The position numbers and the translations under genes were made by a program. The notes beneath the pieces were generated by a model. The model was not told where the DNA came from. It worked only from the letters and a program-made list of their open reading frames with translations, and made no database searches. This document shows, in pieces, positions 45,163-58,050 of a stretch of DNA of 64,000 nt (position 1 is its first letter; every line of letters starts with the position of its first letter). This stretch comes from Asterella californica (lineage: Eukaryota; Streptophyta; Marchantiopsida; Marchantiales; Aytoniaceae), in NCBI GenBank assembly GCA_036924285.1, contig JAYKYS010000009.1, positions 18,146,001 to 18,210,000 on the forward strand. The letters run 5' to 3'.

Positions 45163-47790
45163 TCACAGGTGGTAAACTTTCATATGTCTCAAGTCCAACA
45201 ATTAAAGGTTATGTGCGTAGCAACAAAACATCTTCAGAAGACCTAAGCGTCCATTGTGAATGTTTTATGCACTGCTTCAGTCGTTGCAAAAAGACATGCG
45301 GATAAAGACACGAACGAGGATATTTAGTTGTGGCACTTTGTGTACTTTGATCCTCCCTAGTTTGAGCTTTTGAGTAAGTTAACTGCTGCATCGTAATCAG
45401 TCCAAGTTTTGTTGTGTAGTGCCTTTATACAAACATTTTCATTCACAGGTTTTTTATTGAGGAAATATATATTTAAATAAATTTGCAAAGTTATGAGTTT
45501 ATTAGCTGGATATACTCAAAATTCAAATAAAGTATACTGAGAATACCAATAATCTTATTCAGTTTACATGTGCTTACCATCTTTACTGCGGGGTAATAAT
45601 TACCGTATCGTCAATCTTAGCATTTGTATATTATTTCATTCTCTTATATTCACATCTTCCATGTTCCAAAGAGAGGAATATGCAAAAATGTTTAATTTAT
45701 CATTAACTCTTCTGGAATGAAAGGTTAGATGAAAAACTAAACTGTGTAAAAATTGATTTTATGACATGACATCAAACTGGTCTTATGGTTCTTGCTGGGC
45801 GTTGGAACTCACACGCCTTATGGGTTTTTCTCGGAAGTTCCGGTATGTAGTATGTGGTTAATATGTAACATTTTAAGCTAAATATATATTTTACTTTAAA
45901 AATATTAAGTATTTCTCTTTAATATTTATAGCATTATCACTAACATCTCGATGGCACTTCCAGTGGTGCTTTTATATTTTTCTTTCTCTCTATATTTATA
46001 TTTGTTTTCCCTCCGGCCAAAACTGCACTTTGGATGCATATGTACTTGGAGACAGTATTACCTCATGGATTGTTAAGAACGGAATATTTCATTATCAGTG
46101 TTACATGATAGTTCTTGATTTTTTCGAAACATTTGGATCTTGAATGATTACTTCTCATCCACGTTCCTGCTTTTATGTAACGTAACATGATCTACTGGCA
46201 GAGTAAATGATTCGTTCACTTCACTGTCTGAAGATAATATATATTTATTACAGGAAGGGTGAGGTTTCTGGATATACTAAGACATCAACTGACAAACCCG
46301 ATGGTAATACCTTAGAAAAAAGAAATGTCAGAGTGAGTTCTAAGTTATGGATAATTTTCCTGGCTCTAAAACTATGCCAAGTTAATGTTTAAACATCGCA
46401 TGTCAAGTAATATTGCATGAGAGTGTGCAATAATGGAAATGTGAACATTACAATAAATCCCGAAAATAAAATTTGCGCAGTTGCACAAAGTTGTAGCGAG
46501 GATATTTATGATTTTCAAGTTATATGATAAATTTTGTTCAGTGTTTTTTTCAATCACGTAGAAACAAAATGAAAAGGAAAAAATCCATTTCACCTATTAA
46601 ATGATGTTGCAAGTCATATTTACCCAACAAAGTGTAGTAAATGCAAACTATAATTTTAAATGCAGAGGTCTTTTGTGTGTTATACGTGAAGTCATTTTGT
46701 AGAATATGGTTAGAACATATCGCGAATGGTCCTTTAGACAACCCATATAAGATTCACACCTATGACACATATTACCACAGTTGTTCCCACGGATGTAATT
46801 CACGAGGAATTGGTGAATAATTCTCCTTTTCTAATCCTAGTTAAAAGTTATTGCGGCCGAAGTTCTTGTCCGAATCACCTTTAGGAAGAATGGACAATTA
46901 ACCTCATTTTGGTTCACAATTTGAAGATTCTTGTTTCTTGTCCACAACTTCTAAGACTAAATATACCATGCGTTTCTTATGCTTGTCTTTACTGAGGGGG
47001 AGATCAAAGTTAGCTCAGGTTTTCAAACTTTTCATTTCACGAGCAGGGAATATAACAACTGAAAAATATGCATGCAACATGAACTTCTAGAAAAAGTTCG
47101 TCTCGCTGTTACAGGGAAAATTTCAAATATTTAATAAATATTTAAATTAAAGTTAAACGATATATTAAAATATATTAAAATATCAAAATACTAAATCAAT
47201 TTAAATACGAGAAATAAACTATAAAAATCGATTCGATCACTCTTTCAACACAGTGGAAATATACGCTGAGTAGAGCGCACAAATATGATTCATATATTTA
47301 AAAATTTAAAAATTTAAATTTACTACCTAACCCTCCCATGCATATTCTCACTTCCAAACTCGGAAGACGGTGAATATGCATACCTAAGATTAGAATATGC
47401 AACATAGGAATAGGTTCTGCATGACAAGGAAATTTGAATCGGAAACATCATGTCAGAGTCCAAAAACAAACTACGGTTCTATACCTATGTACCACAGTAT
47501 GGTGCTTCCTGCAGACTACTTGGTCTGAAATTATTCTTTCTGCAGTTAGTTCTACAGTTGTTCTGCATTTCATGGTCATTAAGCATGCTTGAGTTAGATT
47601 TGGAGAATTTAAACTTAAAACATATATTTTATATTATCATACCGTAACGCAACGAAGATTCCTGTGGAAATCCCCGCTTCCATAGTCCATTGTGCCCCTT
47701 TTGTGTTGATATCCATTTCAAACAAATACAAAGAAAATTATTTTATATTTTCTTTTAACGAGCACATCCTCCTGGAAGCATATGCAATTA
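45163..47790. other. No supported gene; AT-rich spacer with hairpin repeats
   Basis: Short frames only. A long hairpin lies at about 47,341-47,386 (ATGCATATTC pairing with GAATATGCAT, with inner CTTCC/GGAAG). Text near 47,060-47,110 resembles 55,500-55,550 (AATATGCATGCA followed by GAACTTCTAGA-like sequence). Confidence 0.45.
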
Positions 47791-47799
47791 ACAGCTTAA

Positions 47800-48193
47800 G
47801 ACGGAAACCACGTACCTTGTAGAGTAGCTGGACCATGTCGGTGAGAGAAGTGAACAGACCAAGTTACCACAGTGCATAAGAGAACAGAGGAGGGTAAGTC
47901 AAGCGAGAGCGGAGAGGCGAAGGACACAAGGAGAGTTGATCGAGGCTGTCTGTTCGTCATCATAGATTCCCCGAATACTCGACTTCGCAGGGCCAGCCCC
48001 AGCGCCAGCGCTACGGTAGTAGTTCCGACGAGTAGCTGATATCTGATTGAAAGACTCTTCAAGAGAGAAGAACAGTGAGACGCGTGAGAGAAGCGAGGAA
48101 GAATTGCCACATTGCTTTGCTGCTTGATTTGCAGTTCTCCATTCGCATCTCACGTCTACGTGCAATCTACTTGACCGTGTTGTGCCTGTCACC
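47800..48193 (+). promoter_or_regulatory. 5' flank of the chloroplast inner-envelope gene
   Basis: This is the GC-richer stretch directly upstream of the ATG at 48,194, in context CACCATGTC. Opposed open frames here (minus 47,796-48,219) are most likely a by-product of base composition. No TATA box could be fixed. Confidence 0.4.
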
Positions 48194-51100
48194 ATGTCGA
48201 CGACGACAGCAACTTCCACACCGTGCGCTATACTCTCTGCTTCCTCTTCTTGTCACCTGCTTCAGAGACGCGGTAAGGATGAATTTGCGATGGGAATGCG
48301 ATGTTTCGGTGGTATCTATTTACTTCTGCGTCTGGTCACTTTTCCGGCCAAGGCGTCTCGGGTGTAGTTTACTCGAGGCAGCCTCGTTGTCACAGCTTGA
48401 AACGTAATTGAGTATTGCAGGCCTTTTCGAGTGGCCAGCACGTTAGCCTTGGTCCGGTCTGCATGCGCATTTCGGACACAACCAGGATTTGGCTCGCGGG
48501 GCGTTAAGCATGTGTCGCCCTATTTGGTCTCTATGTCTTGATCCTCATTGGTGCACAGACGCGTGCTAAAAGATCATCGCCTTTGACAGTTCGTTACATC
48601 GGCCGGCTACTTTTGTTCTCCAATTTACTTCAAATGTCCAGTGGCTGTTTTGCGTTACTGGTGTGATCTTGAGTACGTTGAGTCGCTCTCAGCAATTGCC
48701 TCGATATAGTCTATTTTATCTGTTAAAGTCTTTGTCTCGGTTCTGTAGTTGAGGTAATGGCTTGCCTTCTACCCGATGACGATGCTTTCCTCATAGTTCC
48801 TTGCCGAGCTCAAAACGTCCCGAATACAGATGAGCCCCCCTTCTAAATTTTGTTCGGATTTTCTCCAACGATGTTTTATAGAACTGATGTTGTTTACTAC
48901 TACCGTGTCTGAGTTTTGAAGTTGTCTACTACCCGTGTCTGTTGTTGAATACTATCCTTTCTGGGAAGATTCAGAAGCAGCGCTTGTTGAGGATGAGACA
49001 GGATGGCAATCAAGAATTGAGTTATTTTTCCTGAAAGCAGGCAGCAGCTCTCTAGAGCAATCTGTGCTCTTCAGTAATTATGATTCGAAACTATCCCGGA
49101 TTGAGCGTCCTGAATCAACCTTTCAACCTTGAACCTCAGTTACGAGTTCCAGAATGTGAAAGCCTAAGATAATGCCTATTTACTGGTTAGATTCGCATTT
49201 ATCTGCAGTCTCCTGTACCTGTGCTAGACAACCGCGGTGGTTTTGCTTGGCTTCTCTTCCCCCTTAATTAATTTACGATATCTTCCATAACCATTGCTTA
49301 TTCTCGCCGAGCGGTCTTAGTCGGAGGAAAGATATATTTTTTTTCGATAAGAGTCCCAGCTTATCTTCGAATCTTTCTTGTCTTGCAACTCGCTTCGTTC
49401 TGTATTGCTTACAAGTGTGTGATTGATGTCTATTTGCACGTCCAGTCTAGTTGATCTAGGTGACTTGTGAATATGTGTTCGTCTAGATCCGAGACGCTTT
49501 CCGTTCAGGTTATTAGCAGCCCAGGACTTGACACTTGTATACCTTAAAAAGAGAGCTTGTTGGGGAGCTTTGGGCTAGCGTTAATGGATAAAGGGTGACA
49601 GTCTACACGTTAATATTTGAGAGCGCAAGCTAGTAGAAGTTTCGTACCTGTGTAGAAGTATGGAACTTTCCACAGTATACGCATACTCATATCTAGCAGA
49701 TAAAACAACTGAACTGAGCTCCAACTGGCTCTGTTTGACATGCAGGTCTTGGTTACCCTAGTTCCTCCCGGCTTACCTTGTTGAGGATCCCATGCGCTGG
49801 AACGCTGTCAACTCGTGTTGTTGAAAAAGGCGTTTTTCAGCAACAGCAGAGCTCCAAACGTGGCCTCGTTGTGAACGCTGAGTACAAGTGAGATGTTCAT
49901 CATTTCCTGTCTCAGAAAGTAATAGAGTAGGTTCATCGTTCTCATCACCAGTCCAGTTTTCCACTGATCATAGGCGTTTTGATCTTAGTAACAATAATCT
50001 TTTGTGTTTCTGCCAAACTTCAGTGGCAGACGAGGAGGTGGTGCAGGCGACTTCGTTGCTGGATTCTTGCTCGGGGGTGCGTTGTTTGGAGCTATTGGAT
50101 ACCTGATTGCCCCGACGGTAAGCTCTTATATCCTGACGGCTCGCACCTTAACTTTTCTTCTTCTTCTTCTTCATCAGCCTTTCACGTAAGTAGAATCGAC
50201 TAAAACACCTTCGTCTCTCGTATCCTCTGGTGTTTACCCTGTCATTCTCGAGGTTACCTTGCTTGTGTCTATGGCTGGTTCCTGTTCCCAGTTTCCTGAT
50301 TTGCCCCGACGGTAAGCTCTTACGTCCTGAGGGCTCGCGTTTAGTTTTCCCTCTTTTATTTCTTGTCTTCTTTGTACCCTTTTATTCTCGCGGTTTATCT
50401 TCCTTGTGTCCATTGCTGGTTGCTGTTCTCAGTTTCCCTGGGATGTTTAGTGTCTTTCAAGCTAACACCTAGATGACTACCATCACCTTAGTACGCTCGA
50501 GGGACCGTAACTACATAGGATATTCTCCGAAGCGATATTTATTGTTATTCGACCAGCGTGCTGAGGTATTACGGGTAGGGCAGACAAATACAATTTGAGA
50601 ATATCCAGCTAAATCAAGTGTCTGCTGGAAACGGATTCTACCTTTCTCGATTAGTAGATCCACTCGATCTCATCCACACTGTTACATCGTTCAGTGGACA
50701 GATGCACAAAGTTCAGTTTGAATCCAATTTGTTTTCCCATAGCGCTGAGAAAAGCCTCCGCTGCCTCAGTCTTACTGGGAACTCAGATGGGTAAGCTCGT
50801 TACGAATCGAATGTAAGCCAGCCTTATGTTCCGATGGGGAAATTCAGTCAGTAGATGTAGGAGTTCATATGCACAAGGTGGTCGATGTGCACTCCTCTCC
50901 CGATTCGGGCCTCAATGTTGCAGTTTCACCTCTTCTGATCCTTTCTTCACGCATGCTAGCGTGGGATACCTATAAGTTTTTATAGTTCAGAGTGACTGGA
51001 CTTCCTGTTCAGGTGAATAAAACTCTCGCGGCCGTGGTGGAGAAGGAAAAGGATGACGTGGAAGATGAAGGCCCACCGAAGAAGCTCCCCAAGTTTTTGG

Positions 51101-51652
51101 AAGACGATGAGGGACTTGAGGTACACACTCACTGTCATCCGCTATTTGAATTCTGAATTTCTAAGAAAGACAGTAAGGGTATGCATGGTTATTGTCCGGC
51201 CTGTAAGAAAGAAAGAAAGACTTAGACTTCCTTCGTTTTCTCCACACATTTCTTGTTATTGTTCGACCTTATTCCTCTTGACCTTCCCTTTTTTCTTTTG
51301 ATACTCTTCAATCATAATTACGCGCATAGATGTAAGTTGCGAGAGCCTTAATCTTTAGCTGGTATCAGTTGGAACTATCTTTATAATGATAGGAAGATAT
51401 CGCATGTAAATAAAACTATTAGCGGAGGCAAATCAATAACCACCATAGGAGGAGAGTTTCCGGTGCACGCTTGAATGTATTCTGCTTAACAGCATCTCTT
51501 TCGTGAATCAGCAGAACACAAGGAAAAATCTCAATGAGAAGATCGCGCAGCTTAATGCCGCAATTGATGATGTTTCTGCCCAGCTAAGAGCAGATGAGGG
51601 AGCTTTTGGCACTGTCAATGATTCTGCCGTGGAACTAGAATCCGCTGCTTGA
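48194..51652 (+). CDS. Chloroplast inner-envelope-localised protein (At1g42960 type), 186 aa
   Basis: The five exons are 48194-48272, 49746-49887, 50024-50117, 51013-51120 and 51515-51652, all GT-AG with matching phase, ending TGA. Residues 1 to about 70 are Ser/Thr/Arg-rich with few acids, like a plastid transit peptide. Residues about 75-105 read GRRGGGAGDFVAGF then LLGGALFGAIGYLIAPT, a Gly-rich single membrane span that is the hallmark of the family. An acidic linker follows (EKDDVEDEG), then a C-terminal helix, LNEKIAQLNAAIDDVSAQL. Arabidopsis relatives are small proteins found in chloroplast inner-envelope proteomes, with no known enzymatic role. Length is slightly above the Arabidopsis protein as remembered. 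All exons are open. The donor region of exon 3 is duplicated in the next intron. Confidence 0.85.
50103..50438 (+). repeat. Tandem duplication carrying an exon end and its splice donor
   Basis: The text from CTGATTGCCCCGACGGTAAG at 50,103 to about 50,295 is followed at once by a second, shorter copy at 50,296-50,438 (CTGATTTGCCCCGACGGTAA). Both copies end with CTGTTCYCAGTTTCC. The first copy holds the true donor (GT at 50,118). The second has an extra T that would shift the frame. A (CTT)n run near 50,157 is in copy one only. Confidence 0.85.
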
Positions 51653-54370
51653 TTCTCCAAATGTGAGACTTCCTTACAGCCGACAACCCACATGATCAAA
51701 TTGGGAAGTTATTAGGACTTCGTTTATGCTCATGAGCTTATGCTGGGTTGCAGTTTTGCAATCATCCCCAGTTAGAACGTCAAGTCTATCCCTATCCCTG
51801 GTATGTCGTGGAGTTCCTTTCTAGTAGCAAAGTTGGGGTTTTGCCCTTAGTCATGTTGATCAACAATATTTTCGAAGTTATTGACAATCTGTACTGCAGC
51901 GAAAACTAGTTTAGTAAGCCTTGACGTAGTGTCTATGAGGAAGAACCTGACAATACATGACGAACCCGAGACGGCTACGGAGTTTTACTCCTGAAACATA
52001 ATCCTTCTAGCCAAGACGACTGCACCTGAGATTCTCTAGAGCTTTTTGTACAAATCAGGCCTTCAGCTTGAGCTATGAAAAAATCAATTGGGAAGGCGAA
52101 GTTCAACTTTCTCTGTTCTCCGGGTATAAGGTGTTGAACTGTTCGCGAGGCTCTTTTCTGTGCAGTTGTCTCAAATTTTCTGACTTCGGTTGTGCTGGTT
52201 ACTTTATTTGGACTGCTTTTTCTTAACACGGTCGGTTAAGCAACAGTACCACCTGTGGTCTGGGTTCTGAGCTCATTGTAGTGGTTTTATGGATCAAGTA
52301 CATCTGATTGAGGAAGTGGTCATCGTATGCTCAGAAATATCTCTTGAGACTCTTTGCAGCCCTTTTGCTCGTTGGCCTTTGAGAAAATCATTTCAGCTCT
52401 TCCAAGGATTGAGGAGGCCATCAATCAGCATTTGGTTGGAGTCCTAACTAGGGTTTCACCCAGATTAAGCTAAGAGTGAGAAATGCTGGTGATATGAGTA
52501 ATCGCGTCGCATTCCTGTTTGGCTTTCCCTTGAATCTTGCGTCAAGCATAGACAGAGCTGAGTGCAGCAATGCTCAGTACGCCTTGTGCAATCTACCAGT
52601 GTATGTGCGAATGACATGGGGGCGATTCCCTTATCACGGTTGAATTGCGACTGACAACACTGACGTCAGTCTGCACTGTCAGATAAACTCGGTTTTGCCG
52701 AAAAGTTGATTCTGTTGGACAGCTCAGACCTTTCGCACCGGGGTAACTTGACTCACTTTGCGTATCACACCTGCAGTGGTCACCTCGGTACATGGATACT
52801 CAAATGGCTTTGAGACGATCCGCTGCTTCAAAGAATCGGGCGACCACGGACAGAGCGAATGAGCAACGACGGACCCTAAACATTTAGTTCCTTCTGAGGA
52901 CGGTCGAGAAAAAGGATTCAGAACTCGGAAACAACTCATAAGGCGAGTTGGACAAGCACACAGCAACCATAAATTGCCTACTACAGGAACATACGCAGAA
53001 CTGTAAACGTGCGACGTGTCTGGTCCTGTCTCAAACTTTTCCTTTGCGAAGCAGAGTGTGTGATATATACACTCGTTATGCATTATGCGCAGAATGTGAT
53101 AGCTACCATTCGCGCCATTATTATGCATGTTACCACTGAGGCTGTCCCAGTCAATTCCGTGCGCTTGCAATTGTCGTGTTTTTTACCGCTTGTTTCTCGT
53201 CGATCCAGTAGTTACTTCTGTTGCTCCTTCGGCTGTTTTAGAAAGCGTCCAAGCACCCCAGCAGTCGTCACCTTCTAGAGAACGAGAGACTGGAGGTTCA
53301 CGTACTGCACTTTATAAAAGTTGGGAAGCTGAAAACCGAAGACGGATGAAGATTCGGAAGAAGGGTGTTTTATACGGGATGAATGAGGATCATCAAACAC
53401 TCAGTTCATGTAGGCTACCTGACAGGTGAGAATTATGAGGGATGGGAGAATCTGATCCAGCACGTAGAGTGAACGAACACTCGAGCCACGAGGTTAACTT
53501 AGGCTCTATTTGACAACTTAAAATGCACACCTTGACTGATGGTCGCTAATCCCCGCTCCCAAGTCCCAACAATTCCATCTGCTGTGACGTCTCAATCAAA
53601 TCCCGGATGAATCCGCATTTCAACAGGCTTTGAGGCTCGCACGACTGGACGACTACCGTCAAGGATGGAACAAGCTTGCGTCTAACCATTCAAAGGGTGG
53701 TGGAGAAGCTGAAACGGGTCAGTGATTGCCGTTGGCCGATAACAGAGTATACGAGGTCAACCATCAGCACGATTTTCATCCGCAAGCTCACCTTTTGGGT
53801 CTATGATCGACAAACAGACAAGCGTGTAGGTGCGACAGTGATTGCCAAGACTCGTGCTATATGATTACATTTGATTCAACACGAACTAGTACTCATGCTC
53901 GGGTTCAGTCCGTGTCAAAAGTAAGCGGACTGCAGTAAGGGCCCCAATACGCACCACCCTTTAGTTACTGAGGGTGTCTTTCTTTTAGGGCGCCCTTTGC
54001 TTTCAGTACCGAAGCACCTGTCTTTTGAGAAGATTGTGCCGTGAAAGAAGCAAGAGAATTCTCCTACCGCATTTCCAACATCATATGCAACTTTTCAGGA
54101 AAAGGAGGAACGCACATGACATGTAGAGATGTCACGAGGATTTCCTTTCGTCGATGTAGGGGAATACTGACTAGCATAGCATAGACACAAAGAGAACAGG
54201 TTCTAGACCTATTTTATAATGTAAATGAATAATCATTGCAAGCCGTAGCATCGACGAGATCGAGCAGGTGATGGGAGATGGTGTAACAAGGTGCTCATGC
54301 AGGCGAATTGCGGTGCTATGCATTTGGGATTTATCCCAATCTAAACTCTTCCTTTCTCTAACAGTCATCT
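51653..54370. other. GC-richer spacer downstream of the envelope gene, no gene supported
   Basis: Several open frames overlap on both strands (for example minus 52,724-53,170, plus 53,009-53,278 and 53,127-53,429). None shows a motif, and splice-consistent chains could not be built. The first few hundred bases should be 3' untranslated sequence of the envelope gene. A small or diverged gene cannot be excluded. Confidence 0.35.
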
Positions 54371-56900
54371 AATAAAATAAATCACTAAAGGAATAAAATT
54401 TTCATTTTGGTTTGAGATTCACAATCGCCAGATAACTATGCATAGCAACAAATCTTCTCCAAGTGAAACCAATTTAGATGTGTAAAAAGTACTATATTCT
54501 ATACGAGGTAAAATTTAAGATTTATATTAGTATTTAAATAAATAATAATTTACTGACCTGGGTTATTCTCTGAGCGCAGTGGATAAAATAGTTGTTATCT
54601 ATATTAAACGTCGATTAAACGATATTGTAAAATCTACTACTAACAGTATTATGAAAGATGCTCACTTGTATTTTTTGGCAAGTGATCGTTTTACCAAAAA
54701 CATTTATCTTAAGATTACAAACTGTGATATATTTTATTATTTTATTTTGAAGTTCATCATAAGATAATATTTTGGAACGATGTTAGAGACAATGAATGTA
54801 ATATACCATACAATCCGATGCAGTATAATAACACTGAGTTTATCTTTTATGGAATTCTTCTTTATCTTAATATTTTCAATATTTATTTTCAGTCTCACAT
54901 TCACAATACTCATCTTCTTCTAAACCTTTCTTATACTTTACTCTATACATTGAAAATAGTGGAGAACCTAATAATCAATCATTTGGATATGTGCAGAGAC
55001 AGCGAGAGACTTCACATTCTCTTCCTCCACTTTATGCTCCAATTTGCAAGTATGCATGCGCAGGAGGATACTTGATCTTATATCTTAACCTTCTGAACGT
55101 CTTTCGGAACCATCTTTTCTACACTTTTTGTATCTTCAATAAAAAGAGATTTTCTACACTATACAAGGATAATACCCTTTACCACTGCCTTGTTCAGTGA
55201 ATATTTTTTCCTCTTATCAAAAAACGTGTAAATATTATAAAACATATATAATATATAATATATAATAATTATTATTAATTCATAAATGATATATGTTAAC
55301 CCAGTCTCAGAGTAGTCAACGATCCAGATATAAATCATAAGTGGGGACTGGGCTGATGCGTTGCTGGGATAAGTCAGAGACAACAGTTCTCAAAACATGT
55401 CATTTTGTGAGGACATTAATTTATGTTTTAATTATTTTCTGCAAAAAAGTTAGCATAAATTAATGTACATAATGTGAATATTCTCTAATGATCAAAAAAT
55501 AAATATGCATGCACGATAAACTTCTGGAGAAATTTTGCTCCTCTAATGATACAAGAGAACATATAGGAGTTAAATCAAATTCATATACCAAGTGAACTAA
55601 AATAAACTATGTAACTGTGTAAACTGTTAGTCCATGCTTGAATACAAGAAACACGGACAGACCAGGATATAAACCATAAAACATAGAAAAAATTACAAGT
55701 AAGAGAACTTAAAACTGTTTATACATTAATAAATAATGACTTTAATTTAATACATAACTCTTCTTGCTAGAAAATTTAATTATTAAACACAACCTTTACA
55801 TATTTACTTCCTCTATCAAAAAATGGAAAAAAATATGCATGGTCTGAATCAAATTTGGAATTCCAAATATCCTATGTATGGCTAATCAATCATAGGCGTA
55901 AAAAAACGAAAAGCAGAGGGTATTCCATGACGGATTCTGATTTCATTTCTCCACCTTTTTCTTTTTCTTTTTATAGAATGTAGAGCACGGGGAGAACTTT
56001 CTATGCACGCCGTTTTCCGTGCATATTTAAGAGAGATCCGGTTACTAAAAATGAGGTCAGGATAATCCAAACCCCACCATTTCGCTAATTCAAATTAGTG
56101 GAATGTAAGGTGCGTCATACAACGCTGTTAACAAAAATACCGAAAAGAACTGAAAAACGAGAACGAAAATCAGTGAATTTATCAATGAAGATAATATCAC
56201 AACCAGAACAGATATTTATGCAGACAGATTCCAACGACCATGTCGCGCAGCTAATACAAGGATCGTGCGTTCAGTCCAAGATACAATCTCTTCTTTCCTC
56301 AGCTTATTACCTCACATGACGCATTATGCTTGCTTATTATCCACCTCTTCAATATGAAGGTAGGTAATAAATAAATCTGTCTATTAAATGACTAAATGAG
56401 TTAAGCAGGCTTTTGCACTGATAATTTCAAAGGGACGTCGGGACTCCTTCCACTTAAGGGTCAAGTCTGGCTCCTCTCGCAACTTTAGGTTCAATTCATA
56501 TAGAATAATCATAGGAAAATTATTTTATTTTATTAATTTGAAATATAATGATCATTAAATATATATATAGTATATAGATATATATAGCATATATTTTCTC
56601 TAATAGCATTAAAAAGAAAAATTCTCTGAAGTCGATAGTTTATTCTTTCACATTATAAAATTTCTCCATGATAACTATGATTCATTATTTAGTTCTTCGC
56701 TCGTGTGTTGTTCATTTGACTCTTCGGTTGCTAATCTTCACGTGCCAGACCAAAAATGTCTGTGGAAGACGGATAGACCTTGAAAGAGAATCATTGCACT
56801 CACCACATACTCCAGCCAAATATGCATGCAAAGTGTCATTCTCGGCGAGGAGGAGAAAGCGACAAGCTGGAGAAGCGAGGAGTGAAAATACTCCCTATGG
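54371..56900. other. AT-rich element-derived DNA
   Basis: This includes copy B of the hairpin-bearing dispersed repeat (55,291-55,435) and a further copy of the CCACCTCTTC hairpin family near 56,340. Frames here are short and carry no motif. Confidence 0.45.
55291..55435. repeat. Dispersed hairpin-bearing repeat, copy B
   Basis: This matches 7,180-7,320 in word order: ATGTTAACCCA, CTC-GAGTAG-CAAC, GGCTGATGCGTT, ATAAGTC-GAGAC, ATGTCATT and GACATTAATTTAT. Divergence is high and the arms of the hairpin have changed together in part. Confidence 0.6.
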
Positions 56901-58050
56901 ATAAGATGGATTGTTACCGCGGACGGGAGATGTGATGGCGGTGAAATAATATTGCACTTTTTTCTCTTCGCCGTCCAGGCTTATAGGTGGAGCGTGCTTC
57001 CAGCTTACAATTAGGGCTACGTCTCTTAGCGGTCGATGGTTATGCGCGTCGTCCAGTTTGCACTGTCTCTATCGTATTTCATCATCGTCGTCGGGTTTGC
57101 ACTATCTCTATCGTGTTGTTGTTGTGTTGTTTGGGGCTGCTATTCGATGTGTAGCAGGGAGTTGGCCGGATCTGGGTGGCAGAGAATTACGACTATCGCA
57201 GGAGGTTGGCGTTCAGTGCCTAGTATCCGCTCGATTTCTTGTTGCACTTCTGCGGTCGGGCTTATTCTCTTTGTATTCATTTCATTTTGCGATTTTGTTC
57301 TTTGCATTTCGCTATCGCTAACTGTCAACGGGAAACTCACGGTTCGCTTCTCTGGCTTTCGCTGTTCTCTTGTTTGTGGACGTTGTCTTTTTCATCACTG
57401 ACAGCTGAGGTAGATTCACGATTTGCATTTCTTGCCACGTCTCCTTTTGTTTCTTTTGCAATTTTTCTTTTATGGCTATGGCAGACAGTGCTGCTATCGA
57501 GAGACGAATTTGTTGATTGTCTACGGCGATCTCACGCTTTGCTTCTCTGTCTTTTGCCGCTCTCACTAACTCTGTGAGATAAACTCACGCTTCGGTTCTC
57601 TGGTTTTCTTTCGAGGTTCTGTCTATTTACCCTTTGTCTATTTGGCTCTGGAAGAAAATATGGAGATGTTGTGGATGCTGACTTCTTCATCACTGTTCTC
57701 TTCTTTCGGAGTTCTGGCTATTTGTCTTTTCTCTTTTGTCTCCAGAAGAGGATTTTGGGATGTTCTAGGTTGGCGTTCTTCTGGCCCGAGCATCGGTGAG
57801 AAACCGAACACATGCGACTTTGATTGCTGCTTGCCGCATCTCACGCGTGGTTTGGTTCTCTTACTTTCAGTCTCGCTACCTCTCGGTTTAGTTCTCTCTT
57901 TGGACGTCGATCGAGACTGATGAAATAGCAAGATGTAATGACAAAGGATGGTGTGTTAGTTCCTTTGGCGTACATGAAACACAAATTCGAACTTCCTCCA
58001 AAATCATTTTTAATACAAAATTCATTATATTTCATCGTGTGTTGAACTTG
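56900..58050. other. Pyrimidine-rich region, no gene supported
   Basis: Plus-strand frames (57,036-57,401, 57,239-57,577 and 57,642-57,920) are long but made of Ser, Leu, Phe and Cys from repeated TTCTCT, TCGCT and GTTTG words. That is what a T-rich low-complexity tract gives. The phrase TTCTCTGGYTTTC recurs near 57,347 and 57,597. This may be a retroelement leader. Confidence 0.35.

Noticed and set aside
52724..53170. 148-codon minus-strand open frame
   Set aside because: Composition looks random, there is no motif, it overlaps other open frames on the plus strand, and no splice-consistent neighbours were found.
57036..57401. 121-codon plus-strand frame that looks like membrane segments
   Set aside because: The hydrophobicity comes from T-rich low-complexity DNA, and adjacent frames look the same.
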